Positions 14,601-29,600 of a stretch of DNA of 64,000 bases are shown one piece after another; the stretch's first letter is position 1, and each line of letters starts with the position of its first letter. A program made the position numbers and the translations under genes. The notes under the pieces were generated by a model that ran no database searches, had not been told where the DNA came from, and was given only the letters and a program-made list of their open reading frames with translations. The DNA comes from Pterobdella sp. o SKG-2022 (lineage: Eukaryota; Annelida; Clitellata; Hirudinida; Piscicolidae). Where the stretch lies: assembly GCA_964035795.1 (NCBI GenBank), contig OZ038320.1, forward strand, positions 23,578,589-23,642,588, in the 5' to 3' direction.

Positions 14601-17600
14601 CTTTGGGAAAACCAGGAGCTTAGAGCGGAAAAACAACTGGATAATTTAAAGAGAGTGGGGCTAGGATCTGGGTGAGAAACTCCGGTGAAAAGAGTGATGT
14701 CATCAGCAAACTGGTGAAAAAGCAAGTCGTGCTGTACAATAATGCTACACAAGTGTGGTTTCTGTTGAGTGGTGCTTGCGATATGCTGATTGAAAAGGAT
14801 TAAAATTAGGAGATAATGAAACGTGAAAAGTTGTTCTGGAATGAACGAGTCTTTCGATAATTTTTGAAATGGTGCTCAAGTTAGAAAAAGGGCGGTAGTT
14901 CGAAGGAATGGTAGTGTCCAAATTGCCTTTCTTAAGCAAAGGGAGAACTTGTGCTGTTTTAAAGGAGGCGGAGAATATTTCTTGTAAAAAAGACAAGTTG
15001 GTAAGTTTGGAAATTATTGGAGCAAAGAGGTGAGAAAAGCGTTTTAAAGAGGATGTGGGGATTAATTCTAATGGAGAAGATTAGTTGGGTAAAGAGCGAA
15101 TTAGCTTACTCACTTCTTCAATACTGACAAATGAAAAATAAGAGTGGTATTCGATTGTCTGGTAGAATAGGGTCTGTGCAGTGCGAAATGGACGTTGGCA
15201 AAGATTTGTGAATAAGAGCGATTTTCTTTTTAAAAAAGCTACTAAAGGTATTCACAAGATTGATAGCTTCTGAAGAGCTGCGTGGCGGAGAAGGAGAAGA
15301 TCTATGTAGGATGGAGTTGGCAGTTTTCCAAAAAACTTTCGAGTTTGGTTTGACAGATGCAAGCATGTTGTTAAAATAATCAGCATGGGATTTAAAGATG
15401 AGAGCGCGAGCAGTTTTCCGAGATTCCTTGAGGGCAGCAAGAAGACTGGCTGGAACAGGCTTGGATGACCTTAACAATAAGGAAATTTTTTTCTCAAGTT
15501 TCGTCTTTTTCTTTTGGCGGCAATGACGTCAGTAGATAGCTTATGATGGGAGCGACTGCTGGGGCGAAAGATGTGGTTGCGAAAAGGGGCATGGTGGTCG
15601 ATAAGTGATTGAAAAGAGTTGTTCCTTGTTGTAAGAAACTTTTCAACTGGAACATCAGAAAGGTTAGTTAGTGTATTATGGATATGTCTGAGATCTTTCT
15701 CGAAGACAGCATCATCAAAGTTTTCAAAAGAGCGGGAAATTACAATGCGAGGGGGAAGGGGAGGAGGAGCGAGGTTGAGACTGCATAAAATAAGATAGGG
15801 ATCGGAGTCAAAAGTTTCTCTGCCGATTTTTTGTATGAGATGACTGTTAGGTTTTGGAGTAATGATGAGGTCAAGGATGTTACCAAGTCTGTGGGTGGGG
15901 AAGTCTATGTGCTGCACCAGCTCGAGTTCACGTAAAAGAACACTAAGCGGGTTGTCATGAGACGTACAATTTGGGGTGTTGAAATCACCAGCCAATATAA
16001 AATTTGAAGAAAGAGAATAAAAGAAATAGAGATGAGATGTGAGGTCACAGATAAAATTACCGGTGTTTGGAGGACGGTAGATTACCGATAGAAACAGTGT
16101 GACGAAAAAGATTCTTTGGCTATAAATGATTCAAAAGACGAGTGGGACGGGGATTTAATGGCATCCAATCTAATGGAGTTTCTGGAAATTACAGAAATAC
16201 CTCCACCTCGTTTACCAATGGGTCGGTGTAAGTGCAAGACATGAAAGCCATGAAGCACAATGTCATATTTTGTGACATTGTCTGCGTTTTCAGGAATCCA
16301 AGTTTCCTTCAAAGCAATAATGTCAAGTTTAAGAGAAAGGATAGTATCGATTATAATAGAATAATAATAGAGTATAATATAATATTTAAAAATAATTTTC
16401 GCACAGATTTGTTAGTGTAAGTTTATATTCATAATGTAGAGAAATTTAAGCATAATAAAAAAATTTTGCAAAAAAATAATATTGAAAATTTTATTCACCA
16501 CAAAATAAACTTATTCAACTTGATGAAAATAACATTGGGAATATGACAGAAAACTTATGAAAATTTAAGTGATTTGAAACAATAAATGCATCTTAGTTTA
16601 TTTAAGGTTTCTAATTAAGAACCTGAGACCAGCCTAATAAATCCATTTAAAAACAAAAATAATTCTTTCTAGAAGCATACTTTATTTTGAAATGTTTTGA
16701 AAGAAGTTTCAATAAAGCATGAAAATATGAAGCTCAGTTGTTCAAATTGAAAAAACTGGAAAAATGTTTTTTTCGAGAAAATACGGTCTCTCAAATTTAA
16801 GAAAGAACTTGTTTTTGCTTGCAGTTCATAACTCATAATCAATAATCAAAATTAACGTTAAAAGTTTGTATATGCTGACATTAATAATCAAAATTAACTT
16901 CAAAATATCGACTCACGTTTCTGAAAACATGTCTTGGCGGTAGAAATGTTAGTTCCGTGCCATCACAGCTCCATAAAAGGTTAAAAAACTTCAAAATGTC
17001 TGCTATAATGTAATTTCATCCAATATAATGATGATACCTGACACAGAAATAGTTATGAAAGCAATTGTGAGCCAAATGCATACAACAATGGAATCAAATA
17101 AAAGTTTGAGTTTTTTTATTTGAAAGTCAAATAACAAAATGTAAAATTTTTTGTGAATTTTCAAAAAAAGAACATAAAAAAACTTGTAACGAAATGTGTC
17201 AATCGGAAACAATGTATTATACTAATAAAGTGCAAAATACCTCGATTCGTCAAAGAATTCATCACAAAACTGCAAAGCTTATCATGCTTTTCAAAGTTGT
17301 TTCCACGCAACATACACGTTTAATATTTTGCATATTGAATGTTTATACATTTTAAATTTAGTTTTTGATAAATTATTTCCATAAGGTTAATGATATAAAA
17401 ATTTTAATTTAATATTCCAAGTATTTTGATGTTTCATATTTGTTTTGAAATTAAAAAATTAATTGCGGATTAAATACATTTGAAAATGTATAATTATATT
17501 TTTATCGAAACAATGCCTGGGTTCACTATAGAATTGTCCAAGTTTTTAAGTAAAATTTACTTTTTCAGTTAATTTTCGAGCAGTAAAATTCATAAAAAAA

Positions 17601-20600
17601 GTTCAAAAAACTTTTTTTAAACTTGATGGAGCGGTTTTAAGCCAATAATAATGAGTTCTTACTTCAAAAACTCATTGAAAATGTATAAACGTCTGAATTT
17701 TCAATAGGAAAAAACGAAATTTTTAACCTTCGCTTTGAAATTAACTAAAGGAAAATTGAGGAGTTGTTTATAAGCCAACCAGAGAATTGCCTATTCATAT
17801 TTTTAAGCCTTTAAAAGGCTTATTCGATTTTTGTTTGTGAATTCGCAATTTTAATGAGGCGTATATTAATAATTTCGAAAATTTAGTTTTTATGGTTTTT
17901 CTAATTTTTTTTACCGACCCAAAATAATTCAATTAAACTTTCCTCCGTTAATGAAAGAATTTTTAATGCAAATAAAACCAACTTAAACTCACATATCTGC
18001 TCCAGACATTAGTAGTGAGCACTTGGTTTTTTTCATCCAAGTCGAGGATTTGAATGAGAGAGAGGCCGTAGCTGACGTTGATGGTCTGCGAAGTATCATA
18101 CACAGGTCGCCCAATCACTCCTACCTTCTCATAGTCGTCCAACAACTTTTTGATCAGTCTCTTCTCGTCTGACATTGCTATTGGAGCACCTTTCATATTA
18201 ATTCACAAATATGTTGAAGGTTAAGACTTTTTATCGTATATTTATACTTTTAAAAATAGTACTCGTAGTTAATTAAGATGGATTGTTGGCTCGAACAACC
18301 TCTGGGGTCTTATGAGGTTATTGTGCGCAAGAGTAGTTTGTTTATTAGAACGATTATACACAAGTTGTAGTAGCAATGATTAATAGCCAATGTCGATCGA
18401 TTTATCATGTCTCGTACAGATTGTGGCAATGGTGCGGATTAAATGCTCCAATAGTTCCCAAGTTTTGAACTCAAAAACAAAAAACATTCTATTTATGAAA
18501 TTTAATTGGAAACTCTAACACTGAATTGTTTATTGAAGCGTTAAAGCAATTTTGAATTATTAAAAATTATTTCAAAATAACTCATTTAAAAAATTTGATT
18601 TTTCCAGGTTTAAAAATTTTGTATGGAAAATTTGAGAGAATCGAGTTTAAACAGTAATTAATTGAAAAAATCTTTGTAAATGTTTCGATTTACAATAAAA
18701 TTCAACTTTTTATAAATTTTCATTAGAAATTTTCAGCTAAAAGTTATAAAATTACGACGATTAAAAGACTGAGTTAAACAAGTAATTGAGATTATCATCT
18801 TCAAGTAAGAAAATAACTTTTTCTGACAATATAATTGAATTTTCATCAAAAAATATGGTTGGCATCAAAATATTTTTAATTCGATGAAATTATTCTTATT
18901 TCTTTCAAATTCCTAAATAAGTTTTTTATAGCAATTGAAGTTATTGAAACATTGTTATTCGCTTACCAACAATGTGAACTAATCAACTCGGGATCTCTTT
19001 TGATCATTTTAACGATGTTCTTGGTTTTTTCTTTAGTGTTAAAAACCTGATGCTTATATACTTACTGAAATCTCTACAAGCATGACATTTCGAAGCTTTA
19101 AAACTTTAAGCATTACATCAGTTTCAATAAAAAATATATTCACTTTATACTTTCGTTTTATGATTTTTTTTATACAGAAGATTGTGTTGAAAGCTTCACA
19201 ATAGCATGTTGATTATTTCTTTGGTAACTTTTCAAAAATTAATTAGTTCGTTTGAAGACAAAAGAAAATGCCATAATGCTAAAGAATCCCCTTTGAACGC
19301 TTCAGAATCAAATATTTTCAGCTATTTGAAGTTCTTGAAAAATGCCAACAAATATAAGAAAAAATTTTTAATAAACTTTGAGTTACAGAATTTTTAAATA
19401 TTTTGGCTGAGTTAATAGAAAAATTACATACAAACTTTGAGTTCCAAAAGTTTAATATAAGATTAAATGGTAGTTTTTTAATTTTCATTAAATATAAAAA
19501 AAACTAAAAAAATGATTATTTAAAACGTGTGCTTTTAATGATTGCTCTAATTTTTGGTGCAATAAAAAATCAATCTTTTTCAAGCATTAATTCAAGTGCT
19601 TTCATTGTTTAGAACCACTCTATTCAGTATGTAATATTCTAGATAAAAATTTTAAAAATCCATTCTCAGCAATATTATTTTCAAAAACTTATTTTCACAT
19701 TGCAGCAATGTGTTTGAACCTCACAGAAACTTAATTGAAAAAATAACAAAATTTAAAGTAATAAAAGGATTTTAGAAGATGCCTACTGCACCTAGGCTAG
19801 TTACCAGCCACTTGAGTATCCAAGTTTTTTTTCCTCGCACCTCCAGCTTGCCATCTGCTTATTTATACAATTTTTTCCCCATCCAGCTAATTCATTTACT
19901 TTTTTGATAATTCTTTTTAAAGTCTGCATCAATCAGTCTGGGCTGATTACTTTTCAAGTTGCTCTCACATTAATTGGACAATCGTGCCCAGACCTTCGAA
20001 ATATCCACAAACGTTTTGAAATCTATCTTTGGCATTTTTGAAGGCAAAACTGACAAATTTCTAGCATTTTTATTAAATTTCAGTTTTAGAATCGCTCATT
20101 GGATAATAATGTAAGTATGCATTAAATGCTTAAACGTTTTGAGAAATGAAATATGTTCAAAACAAACTTTCTGTATAATATAAATTAAACCTAGTTCGGA
20201 CTTTTAAACTTGAAAAAAGTTGATTAATTCTTTTGGAAATGAAAAATTTATTATTAATGCTTTTGAAATATTATTTACAGTAACACATGTTTATTTACTA
20301 ATTTTCCGCAATTCGCATCAAACGACTCAGACCCAAACACAAATGACTGCTTGTGAAAAGAACTCTATCAATTATGCTTATCTAAATATTTAAATCTACA
20401 ATATTTTGATTGAGTTTCATATAATCTATTGTAATCGACTTCTTGAGGATATTGTGAAAGATATTGTTAATGATTTTGCTAGAAAATTACAGTCGAGTAA
20501 TTATAAACTTGTTATGCCATTAATATGATTCTGACTGAATAGGAAATTGATTTAACAGTTTAAATTGAATGTTACAAACATCATCAACCCAAGGATTTTT

Positions 20601-23600
20601 AAAACACATATAGAAAAACAAACAAAAATTACTACGGTGTTTGGTATCTTTCAACTTATTTTTCACTTTGGTTATTTTTATATTTTATATAATCAAAAAT
20701 TAATTATATTTTACAGTCTGGTCAATTGACTTTCATACACATAAAACGTAAAATTTCAATCCCTTTATTACTCTGTATGAGAAGTTATTTTTAAAAAAAT
20801 TTAACTATCACTTCCAATAAAATTTCTTACAAAAACGGTTCCAAAGAAGGTATTTGCTCAAAGGCTTAAAAGAACAAGCGGAAAAGTATGCAAACAGTTT
20901 TAAACATTGTTTGATTCTCTTTTATGTCACCCCTGTACTCCCCTTGAATGAATTATTAGACTCATATTTGTGATCAATTACTGTGTTTGAAATTCATTTT
21001 TGGACATCCGAAGTTTTTAACCCCACAAAGATTTGAAGAAGTTGTGTTTATTCTGAACAGATTCTTTTTAGTATTATGATTGGGACTGCATGTAAAATGG
21101 AAAAATAAATTTTTATTTAAAGATAATTTTTTATTATAATTGGTGACTTTGCTTGTTTCAACTTCTAAAAATTTCATCTTCTACCAAATAACTTAAAATG
21201 ATTTAGTGCCGCACATCCCACTTTCCAGTTGTCGATTCATTGCACCATGAAATTCGTCCACTTTCATGTGTGGTTTCTTAATAAAGACCTTTTGAAGGCA
21301 ACAGAAAAAGCTTCCATGCAAAGTTTTAAGATGAAACAGTTGCAAGCGCAAGTGAAAATATCTCACTGTCTTCATTTTAAACTTAGTTTTGTATTAGGCT
21401 GTATTACAGTTTTACGTGTTTCATTATAACTGAGCTTTCAAAATCCGATCATGCTTTTACCAATTGGATTTCAAGTTTTGTCGTAACAACTTCAAGCATT
21501 TGTTGTGAAAATACCTTCAAAAATATTTTACATATACGTATATAACTGACTTGAATCTCGAGTTGTTGCTTATATAAAATAATGAAAATGTTTTAAGTTT
21601 CGAAAAAGGTTTTAATGAGAAAAAATAAACATCTCTGTTTTGCCCTACTTGAAAAACTAATTCAAAAAGAAAAAAATATTTTTTTTCCTAATTAGATATG
21701 CTTAAACATTTTTAAAAGTAGAAAAAATATTCCCACTAATTATAAAATTCTCAATTTAAACAAAGCCATGATTTGCAGAATCTATTGTGAGCTCGGATTC
21801 AAAACGAGCTGCAAGCTCAAAATGCATAGAGTATAAAGGATTAAGCGGCACTAGTATAAAAGTTTTCTATTGAAAGAGAATTTAAAGACAAAATTACAAA
21901 AAATTTTAGCTGCGTTTGTGATTGATTGTTGTCTAATAAAAAATGCTATTTCTTTTTGTGCTGTTTTCTTCATTCTATTTTGAAAGTTGCATCGGCAAAA
22001 CTTCAAAAAAATGTACTTATAGTGTATTTTGCTTCATTAAAAACTCGATCCAAAAGTTATAATAATAATAATGAAATAAGAAAAAACTGTAACGACCTCT
22101 AAAAAACTTTTAATACAAAACACGGCGTGAAAATCCAAAAAAAAAACAATTTTATAAGGCTTACCAAAATAGATTGATGGAAACAAAGTTGTGAAAAATT
22201 CTAAAGAACTAAGTCTGAAAAGTTATTTCCATTTTTTACATTTTTGAGCATTTTTTTGTGATATGAAATACATGAAACTCTTGATAAAATATGTACTTTT
22301 TTGTATTTGAAAAATTTTTTATCAATAGTCAATGGGTTTGAAAATTGATTATTTTGATGAGGTGAATGCATAGGTCAACTGGCCCATAACAATATTTTAT
22401 ACTTCTGAAGCTATGAAAAACAAATTATGCAAAAAAAGTAATTTTTTGAAAAATATTTTAATTTTTTGCAAAATTTGGAAAAAAATTAGAGATTAACTGA
22501 TGCGTAATGAAAAAGCTTAAAATTTATTGCAAGGAAAGCTTATAATAATTTCACGGCAGTGAAACATGCTCTTATGAATCAAAATTTTTTTTTAGAAAAA
22601 TAATTATTATATTTTTTTAAGAATTTTTTGCTTAATGATCACAAATTATTGCTCTTCGCCATATACCATCACACCTGTTAAATCTTTGCTTTTTATCATT
22701 CGAATACGTCTTCGTTAAAAAACTGTAAACAGTGCTTTCTTTCCTCATTATTATAAAGTTTTATAAATTTCTTTGATTTGAAAGTTTCTAGAAATTGGAT
22801 TTTTCTTTTTTACTATGTTGCAAATCGTAGTTTTGCATGTTATCTTGACAGTCTTGAGCATGATGTAAAAAGTAAATTCGTAAGCGAAAAAAATTAAAAA
22901 ATATGAAATTGTGCTTACGAAATTATTTTTTTTATAGAAAAAACGTTTTCTTAACGATTTCTTAAAAAAGATTTCATATTTAAAAGCTTTCAAATTCACA
23001 ACAAATGCTCATTCTAGATTTCAATTTGGAAGACTCGTGCAAATCGTCTTTGACAAATGAGTTTAATATTGAAAGTTTTTAAAAAAAACCTTTTATTATC
23101 AAAAAAAACTTATTTCAATCTAATTAAAAAATAATTTATTTAGAGAAGTAGTTTCAGTATTTGATGATGCTGTCTTCGAGAAAGATCTCAGACATATCCA
23201 TAATATACTAACTAACCTTTCTGCTGTTCTCGTTGAAAAGTTTTATACAACAATGAAGAACTCCTTGCAATCACTTATCGACCACCATGCCCTTTTTGGC
23301 ACCTACATCTTTCGCCCCAGCAGTCACTCCCATCACAAGCTATCTACTGACGTCATTGCCGCCAAAAGAAAAAGACGAAACTTGAGAGAAAAATTTCCTT
23401 ATTGTTAAGGCCATCCAAGCTTGTTCCAGCCAGTCTTCTTGCTGCCCTCAAGGAATCTCATAAGACTGCTCACGCTCTCATCTTCAAATCCCGTGGAGAT
23501 TATTTTAACAACATGCTTGCATCTGTCAAACCAAACTCGAAAGTTTTTTGGAAAATTGCCAACTCCATCTAACATAGCTCTTCTCCTTTTCCGCCACGCA

Positions 23601-26600
23601 GCTCTTCAGAAGCTATCAATCTTGGGAATACCTTCAGTAGCTTTTTTAAAAAGAAAATCGCTCTTATTCACAAATCTTTGCCAACGTCCATTTTGAGCTG
23701 CACAGACCCTATTCTACCAGACAATCGAACACCACTCTTTTATTTTTCATTTGTCAGTATTGAAGAAGTGAATAGGCTAATTCGCTCTTTACCCAACAAA
23801 TCTTCTCCATTAGACCAATCCTTTTCTCTCTTTATACATCACCCATGTGTAGCATTATTCTACAGCACGACTTGCTTTTTCACCAGTTTGCTGATGACAT
23901 CCCTCTTTTCACCGGAGTTTTTCACCCAGATTCTAGCCCCATTCTCCTTAAATTATCCAGTTGTCTTTCCGCTCTAAGCTCCTGGTTTCCCCAAAGCCAA
24001 CTGAAACTAATCCCCACTAAGAGTGAGGTGATGTTTGTCGGCAGCTTTCGTCTTTTAGCAAAATAGAATCTCCCTTCTGTGGTAACTCTCGACGGCACCA
24101 CACTTCCTATATCTTTCAAGCTCAAAATCTTAGGTGTCACTTTAGATTCAAATTTGAACTTTGCTCATTTTATTTCTCAAATAATCCAATCTTCCAATTT
24201 CCATATCTATGCCATAAAACAAGTACGCAAATTCATACCTCTTTCCACTGCTAATGCCCTCTTTATCTCACTAGTTCTTTCTAGATTGGACTACTGTAAT
24301 TCTCTCTTTTGCGGGCAGCCAAACTATCTTTTATGCAAACTTTAAGCTCTCCAAAACCACGCGGCCAAGACGGTTCTTCAAGCTGATTATTTCAGCTCTT
24401 CCAGCGACTGTCTTGATCGTTTGCACTGGTTACCTGTCTCCCAAAGATGCAAGTTTAAATTACTTTGGCTCATTGCATGCACTTTCAAGCTTGAACAACC
24501 TGCTTATCTTTTTGATCTTTTGTCAATCAGACACACACGTCAACCACTCAGATCCTTGCACTCTGGTCTCCAGCTTCATCAACCTGTTTCTTCAGGCTTG
24601 TTTACTAGTCGCTCTTTTTCTCACCAGGCTCCACGTCTGTGGAATTCACTTCCCTCTAACTTGCGCTCATCGCCTTCTCTCATGAACATTCGCAAACTTT
24701 TGAAAACTCACTTATACCATAAGCATCTCCAGTCATAATCTCTTACAAACCTTGAGCGACTCTGAAGCAATCTTGAATTGATAATTGTGCACTATATAAA
24801 TCTTTATAATAACATTTTTTTAACATTTCTTTAATGGAACTTATCACAGATTTGTTCATAAATATCTTCTTTGAAACTTTGAAAACGTTAGTATCGACAA
24901 AAACACAAACATCTATTGGATTACGCTTAACGAAGTTTAGTGTAAGATTAGCAAGTAAATAGAAGTGGCCATGAAAATGTGGCACTTTGCAACTCAAATG
25001 TCTTATTTCTGGAGGAATCGCAGATTGTCTCCCTGAAACGCCATCGAGTTTTTATGAGGCTTTATCATATGCATTCGTTGTAAATTGCGTGTTCAATTCT
25101 ATTACAAGTTCACAAACATACAGTTTATGACGGTTTCTTTAATAACAATTTAATTTCTCTTTTGGTTACTGTTCTATGAAAGTAAAGATTTAATTTAGAA
25201 TCACCCACCTATAAAAGTTCAATAAATTCACTATATCCCAATGAAATTAAAATAAAAAAGAATAGAAATCTTAATGCACACCATTGTACAGAGCAGTCTT
25301 CTTATGCGGGTATGTGTGTGGCAATTTGTTCGTGATGTTGTACGCTTGGCTAAATACTTCTTTATCACTCCTTCTATAAATCCCAAACAGTTTTTGCAGA
25401 AAGTAAATTCGTAGAATGATATATGACTGAAATTGATTGTTGTTGTATATATAAACAAGCATTAAAACATGACGTTTGCATTTTGAAATGTTGAACTTTC
25501 AAGCACGGAAACGTCTCATAAAGATACATTAGCAACAAGTTTCTCTTGTAGACAAGGCGTTTTCTCTTTTCGTAAAAGTTAATTCAATGAAAATTTTCTT
25601 AAAGACTCTAGCAGCTTTCACAATTTTTAATATATTTTTTGTTTAAACCATTAATTTAATTCAATAATATATTCAAATGTTACAAAATATACCATTTTAA
25701 ACTACTATAAATTTTAAAACAATTGAGCTGAAAACACTTGAAACTTTTATGATAATTTAATTTGAATGCAGAAGCGCCATTAGGATCATTAGCAAGTGAT
25801 TCATTTCCACTGGGATCCACCACTTGATCACATCAGGATTTTGCCTTGCACAAAGACTCAATAGATCCTTACCTTATTTGTCTCCCACTCAAACATGTCA
25901 AAAATGAGATATTTTTCATCCTCTCATTCAGAACTATTTTCAAGAGTTTTAGCGTAAATTGCTTTTGACCCAAAAAACTCTTAATGCATTTTTATAACTA
26001 ATATAGAACCGTTTCATTTTCAATAACAATGAAAATGGTCACTGCTGATAAGGTTAGTTTGCATAAAGATGAAAATTCTAGAAACCTAAAAAAATATTAA
26101 GGTTGAAATATATTCATAATCAAAATAAATCACATATTCAGCGTAATTTAAAGAAATATATATCACAAAAGACCTTCCAAATTTGCTGTTGAAAAAAATG
26201 GAAAGTTCTTAAAGGTTACACAAAAAATTTCACCCATATAAATTTTGGAATTGCTCTTTTTAATTTTTTTTGTTTCTTAGCTACAAAATTTCTGTAACCG
26301 AAGTGTTCGACGCCAAAAAATTTTTAACATAAAAGATTACAAGCCAGGTCTCATTTACATATAAGTGTGAGGTTAGTGTGCCATAAGAATTAACATAATT
26401 CTTCTATTTTTCCTATCATTTCTAAAAGAATCTTATTGAAAAAAAATTATTTAAACATTTAACTCATTTAAAATTTTTTTTTCAGTTTTCTATCAAAATA
26501 ATTTTTAATTTATGAGATTGAATCGAATTAATTTCCAATTTTAATGGCCGATTTATCATTTCGAAATTACCCACAATTTATAAAACGATTTGGTTAAAAG

Positions 26601-29600
26601 AAAAGAAATTTAAATAACTTGACATTAATCAAATTTATAACGGCAGCATTTCAGAAGTTCAGCTTTGAATTAAAAAGAGAATTTATTTCAGCCTAGATAA
26701 GAATCAAAAATGATAGCGGGCAACTTTATTTGAATTAGCGTGTGCCTTGAACGCATCTAAATTTGCAGGCAAGTTACGACTTCATAAATTTTTATTTTCA
26801 CGCAATTTGTTTGGATTGCCCAGCCACATGCAAAGTTGTAACTTTTATTGAAGTTTGAAACAATCAAGTGTGGGCTGCTTTCACAAATTTAATTTACTTA
26901 AAATGAAGCATCGTGTTTGGTCGAAGCAGTCAACATTCGGAGTTTGAAGCCATTATAACATACTGAACCTTCGAGCATAACTGACAAAACTTTTTAAATA
27001 TCTTTAAAGTTGATGAAAATCAGACTGTTTAACTTTCAAATAGCGTGGTTCTGCAATAACGAAACTGTTTAAAATTTAAATCTATAGTTTCAATTCTATA
27101 AGTTTGCATTTTCTGCCCTAGGTGGAAATTATTTAAAGAGGCAATTACAAGCGAATTATTAGCAAGCCACTTCCATAGAATTAAGCATCAAACAACTCAC
27201 GCCACATGAATAATTTTGCAATTCTTCATGCATAAACTAAAAGTTTATAAATCGTCAAAGATAATGCTCACTTGCTTTGACTTGAACGAATGTTTAAATA
27301 TTTATATGTTACTTGGAAATAAAATTTCTGAGAATTTATTGGATAAAAAACCTAAAATGCTCATATTTTGAGTGCAAGCTCTATATTTGTTTTTTGCCCT
27401 ATTTCTTTCTCAAGCCTATGTTTCGGAGCTATTTAAAATGCTTCAAATTTAAAAAACCATTTCTACCAGATTTTTCATCGCTTAATGTTACTAGCCAGGC
27501 AAGCATGGACATTTCAAGTTGTTATTGGGCTCAAGCTGGATGGTTTGCCGCTTATGCCAATGTAAACAATACACAGCTGAGCATTTGATTGCATATGGCT
27601 TATAAATTCTATAGAATAAAAGATATAAGAGAAGAACTTGCCACAAATTGTGTTAATATATAAAATAAATTTTTGGCTTTTGCGACTGATAAACCACAAT
27701 TTTTTTGTGTTTATACAAATTTTAAGCTAACTTAAATTATCGTATTCTGATAATCACGACGTTATAATTATGTTTCAATCTGCAGTTTATTTACTTATTG
27801 TTCCCTGGGCATTTTGCATAACTTTTAAGCATGAAACTACAAAAAAATCTGTCTTTTCGTTGTTTTTATATAAAAAATTGATATTCTATCTCAATTCAAT
27901 ACAAATAAATTTTTTTAATAAGATAGTCAAAGTTTATTTTATGTATTATTTCAGCTTCGATTCAAAAGTTATTTTCAGATCTTAAATACCTCTATTTTGC
28001 TATTTATTTACACAAAAAAATATTGAAGAAGTTTAAAAATTTTATAAAATCATTTTGAATAAAATTAAAAATTTATTTTCAAACTATGTTTTCACTGATT
28101 CAACCTCTGAAGAATTTTCTCGCAATATAGTAGTTTCCAAGTTTCACATGAGAATGGTAATTATTTTTGCATTGTAATTTGCAAGCAGTAACAGGTTTAG
28201 CAAGACATTTTTCTTGTCTTCATTTTATTATTGTGATAAGTTGTTTTTTGTGATGTCATTACCATGAAAAATATTTTTATTCAAAGTAGGAGTGTTTTAC
28301 ACTATAAGCAATAAATGTTTATTACTCATCAAACTTTTCCTCCCTGAAACAATGATAAGCTTTGTCGTGCTATGAGATATGGATTTATTTTCCACTTCTA
28401 CTTCTGTATTAAAAAATTTTTAAAATATTTTTGATTATTTCAAAATTCTTTCCGTATTTTCAACACTTATTTAAAATTGGATGAAGCCAACCATATAACT
28501 CAAGAAAAAATTCCCTTCACTAAAATCAAAAAAATTTTGAAATGAAGCATGAAAAAAGAAAATTTGTGTGATCGTAAACTAAAAAAACAAAGGCGTTATT
28601 CCTTTGTAAATCCTAAAGCCTGCTAACACCCGCCTCCTAAGCACCAGCACAATAAATATAGGTTGACAATTAATTCTCTTTATTGTTTTGAAGTTGGGAC
28701 TGAGAACATTTAGTATCAAAAAAATTTGAATTATTCTTGAAAAATTTTTTTAGTTACTAACAGTGTGCCGATTTTTTCAAACTTCTATATATATGAATAT
28801 AGAGTTGAAAAATTTACATTTCTTATGAATTAATCTGAATTCTCTAAGCTCTTCAGTCTCAAATAGGATATTTTTGGCATTTATTGATTTTTTTGCAGTT
28901 GTTTAGAAAGAAATTTCCTAAATCTAAAAAATTGATTAGAAGAAAGTGTTTTTTGAAGTGAATTTAATTACTTTTGAAATAGTTTTCAAACACATTTTGT
29001 AGGTGCTGGACATGCGTATATCAGTTTCCACGCTACATCAACCATCTAACCGATTTCTTCAAAGTTTCCGAAAAATTGGCAAAATTTTTCTATTTTCAAA
29101 AAGTATCCCAATTGAGAATGAATTGAAATAGTATTTAAAATTATTTTATTAATAATTTGCTTTATAAAAGCATTTTTTAAGGCAGCGTAAGATCGAGTCA
29201 ACACTACAGACGATTTAAACTTTACTCGGTCAAAAACTGTTTCAATCTTGAGCAAACATATTTCAAAACTTTTCATCCATCAAAATCCCATTTTGAATTT
29301 GCCACATTTGCGCTTTTACAACAATTTCACGGAGATTTAGCACAGATAATAGATGAAGCATCAAGCAAATGAAGAGCTATTGCTATAATTTAAAATATTT
29401 TCACATCTTGGATCTTTCAGTGGATTCTCTCTTTTCATTATATCGATTTCATATTCACTTCCCTAATTTTTATTTTGCGTATGTTTAATTTTATTTTAAA
29501 ACCGTGTGAAAAAAACTGACGAAGTTTTCAAATGTGCACTAAAATAGCAAACGTTACTATTTTAAGCTAATTTGGAGCAGAGGTTTCAATTTCAGGCTAC

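Larger units (their letters stand above)
11141..17992 (-). other. Receptor intron 2
   Basis: Holds foldback C and LINE copy 1. The rest (12000-13770 and 16350-17990) is AT-rich non-coding sequence with no supported feature. Confidence 0.5.

Noticed and set aside
20974..21429. Cluster of short ORFs on both strands in receptor intron 1
   Set aside because: None has a recognisable motif or a coherent splice pattern. Too weak to call a transposon relic.
27313..27588. 91-codon plus-strand ORF in receptor intron 1
   Set aside because: No motif, no splice context, and composition like surrounding AT-rich sequence. An overlapping ORF on the other strand is equally open.
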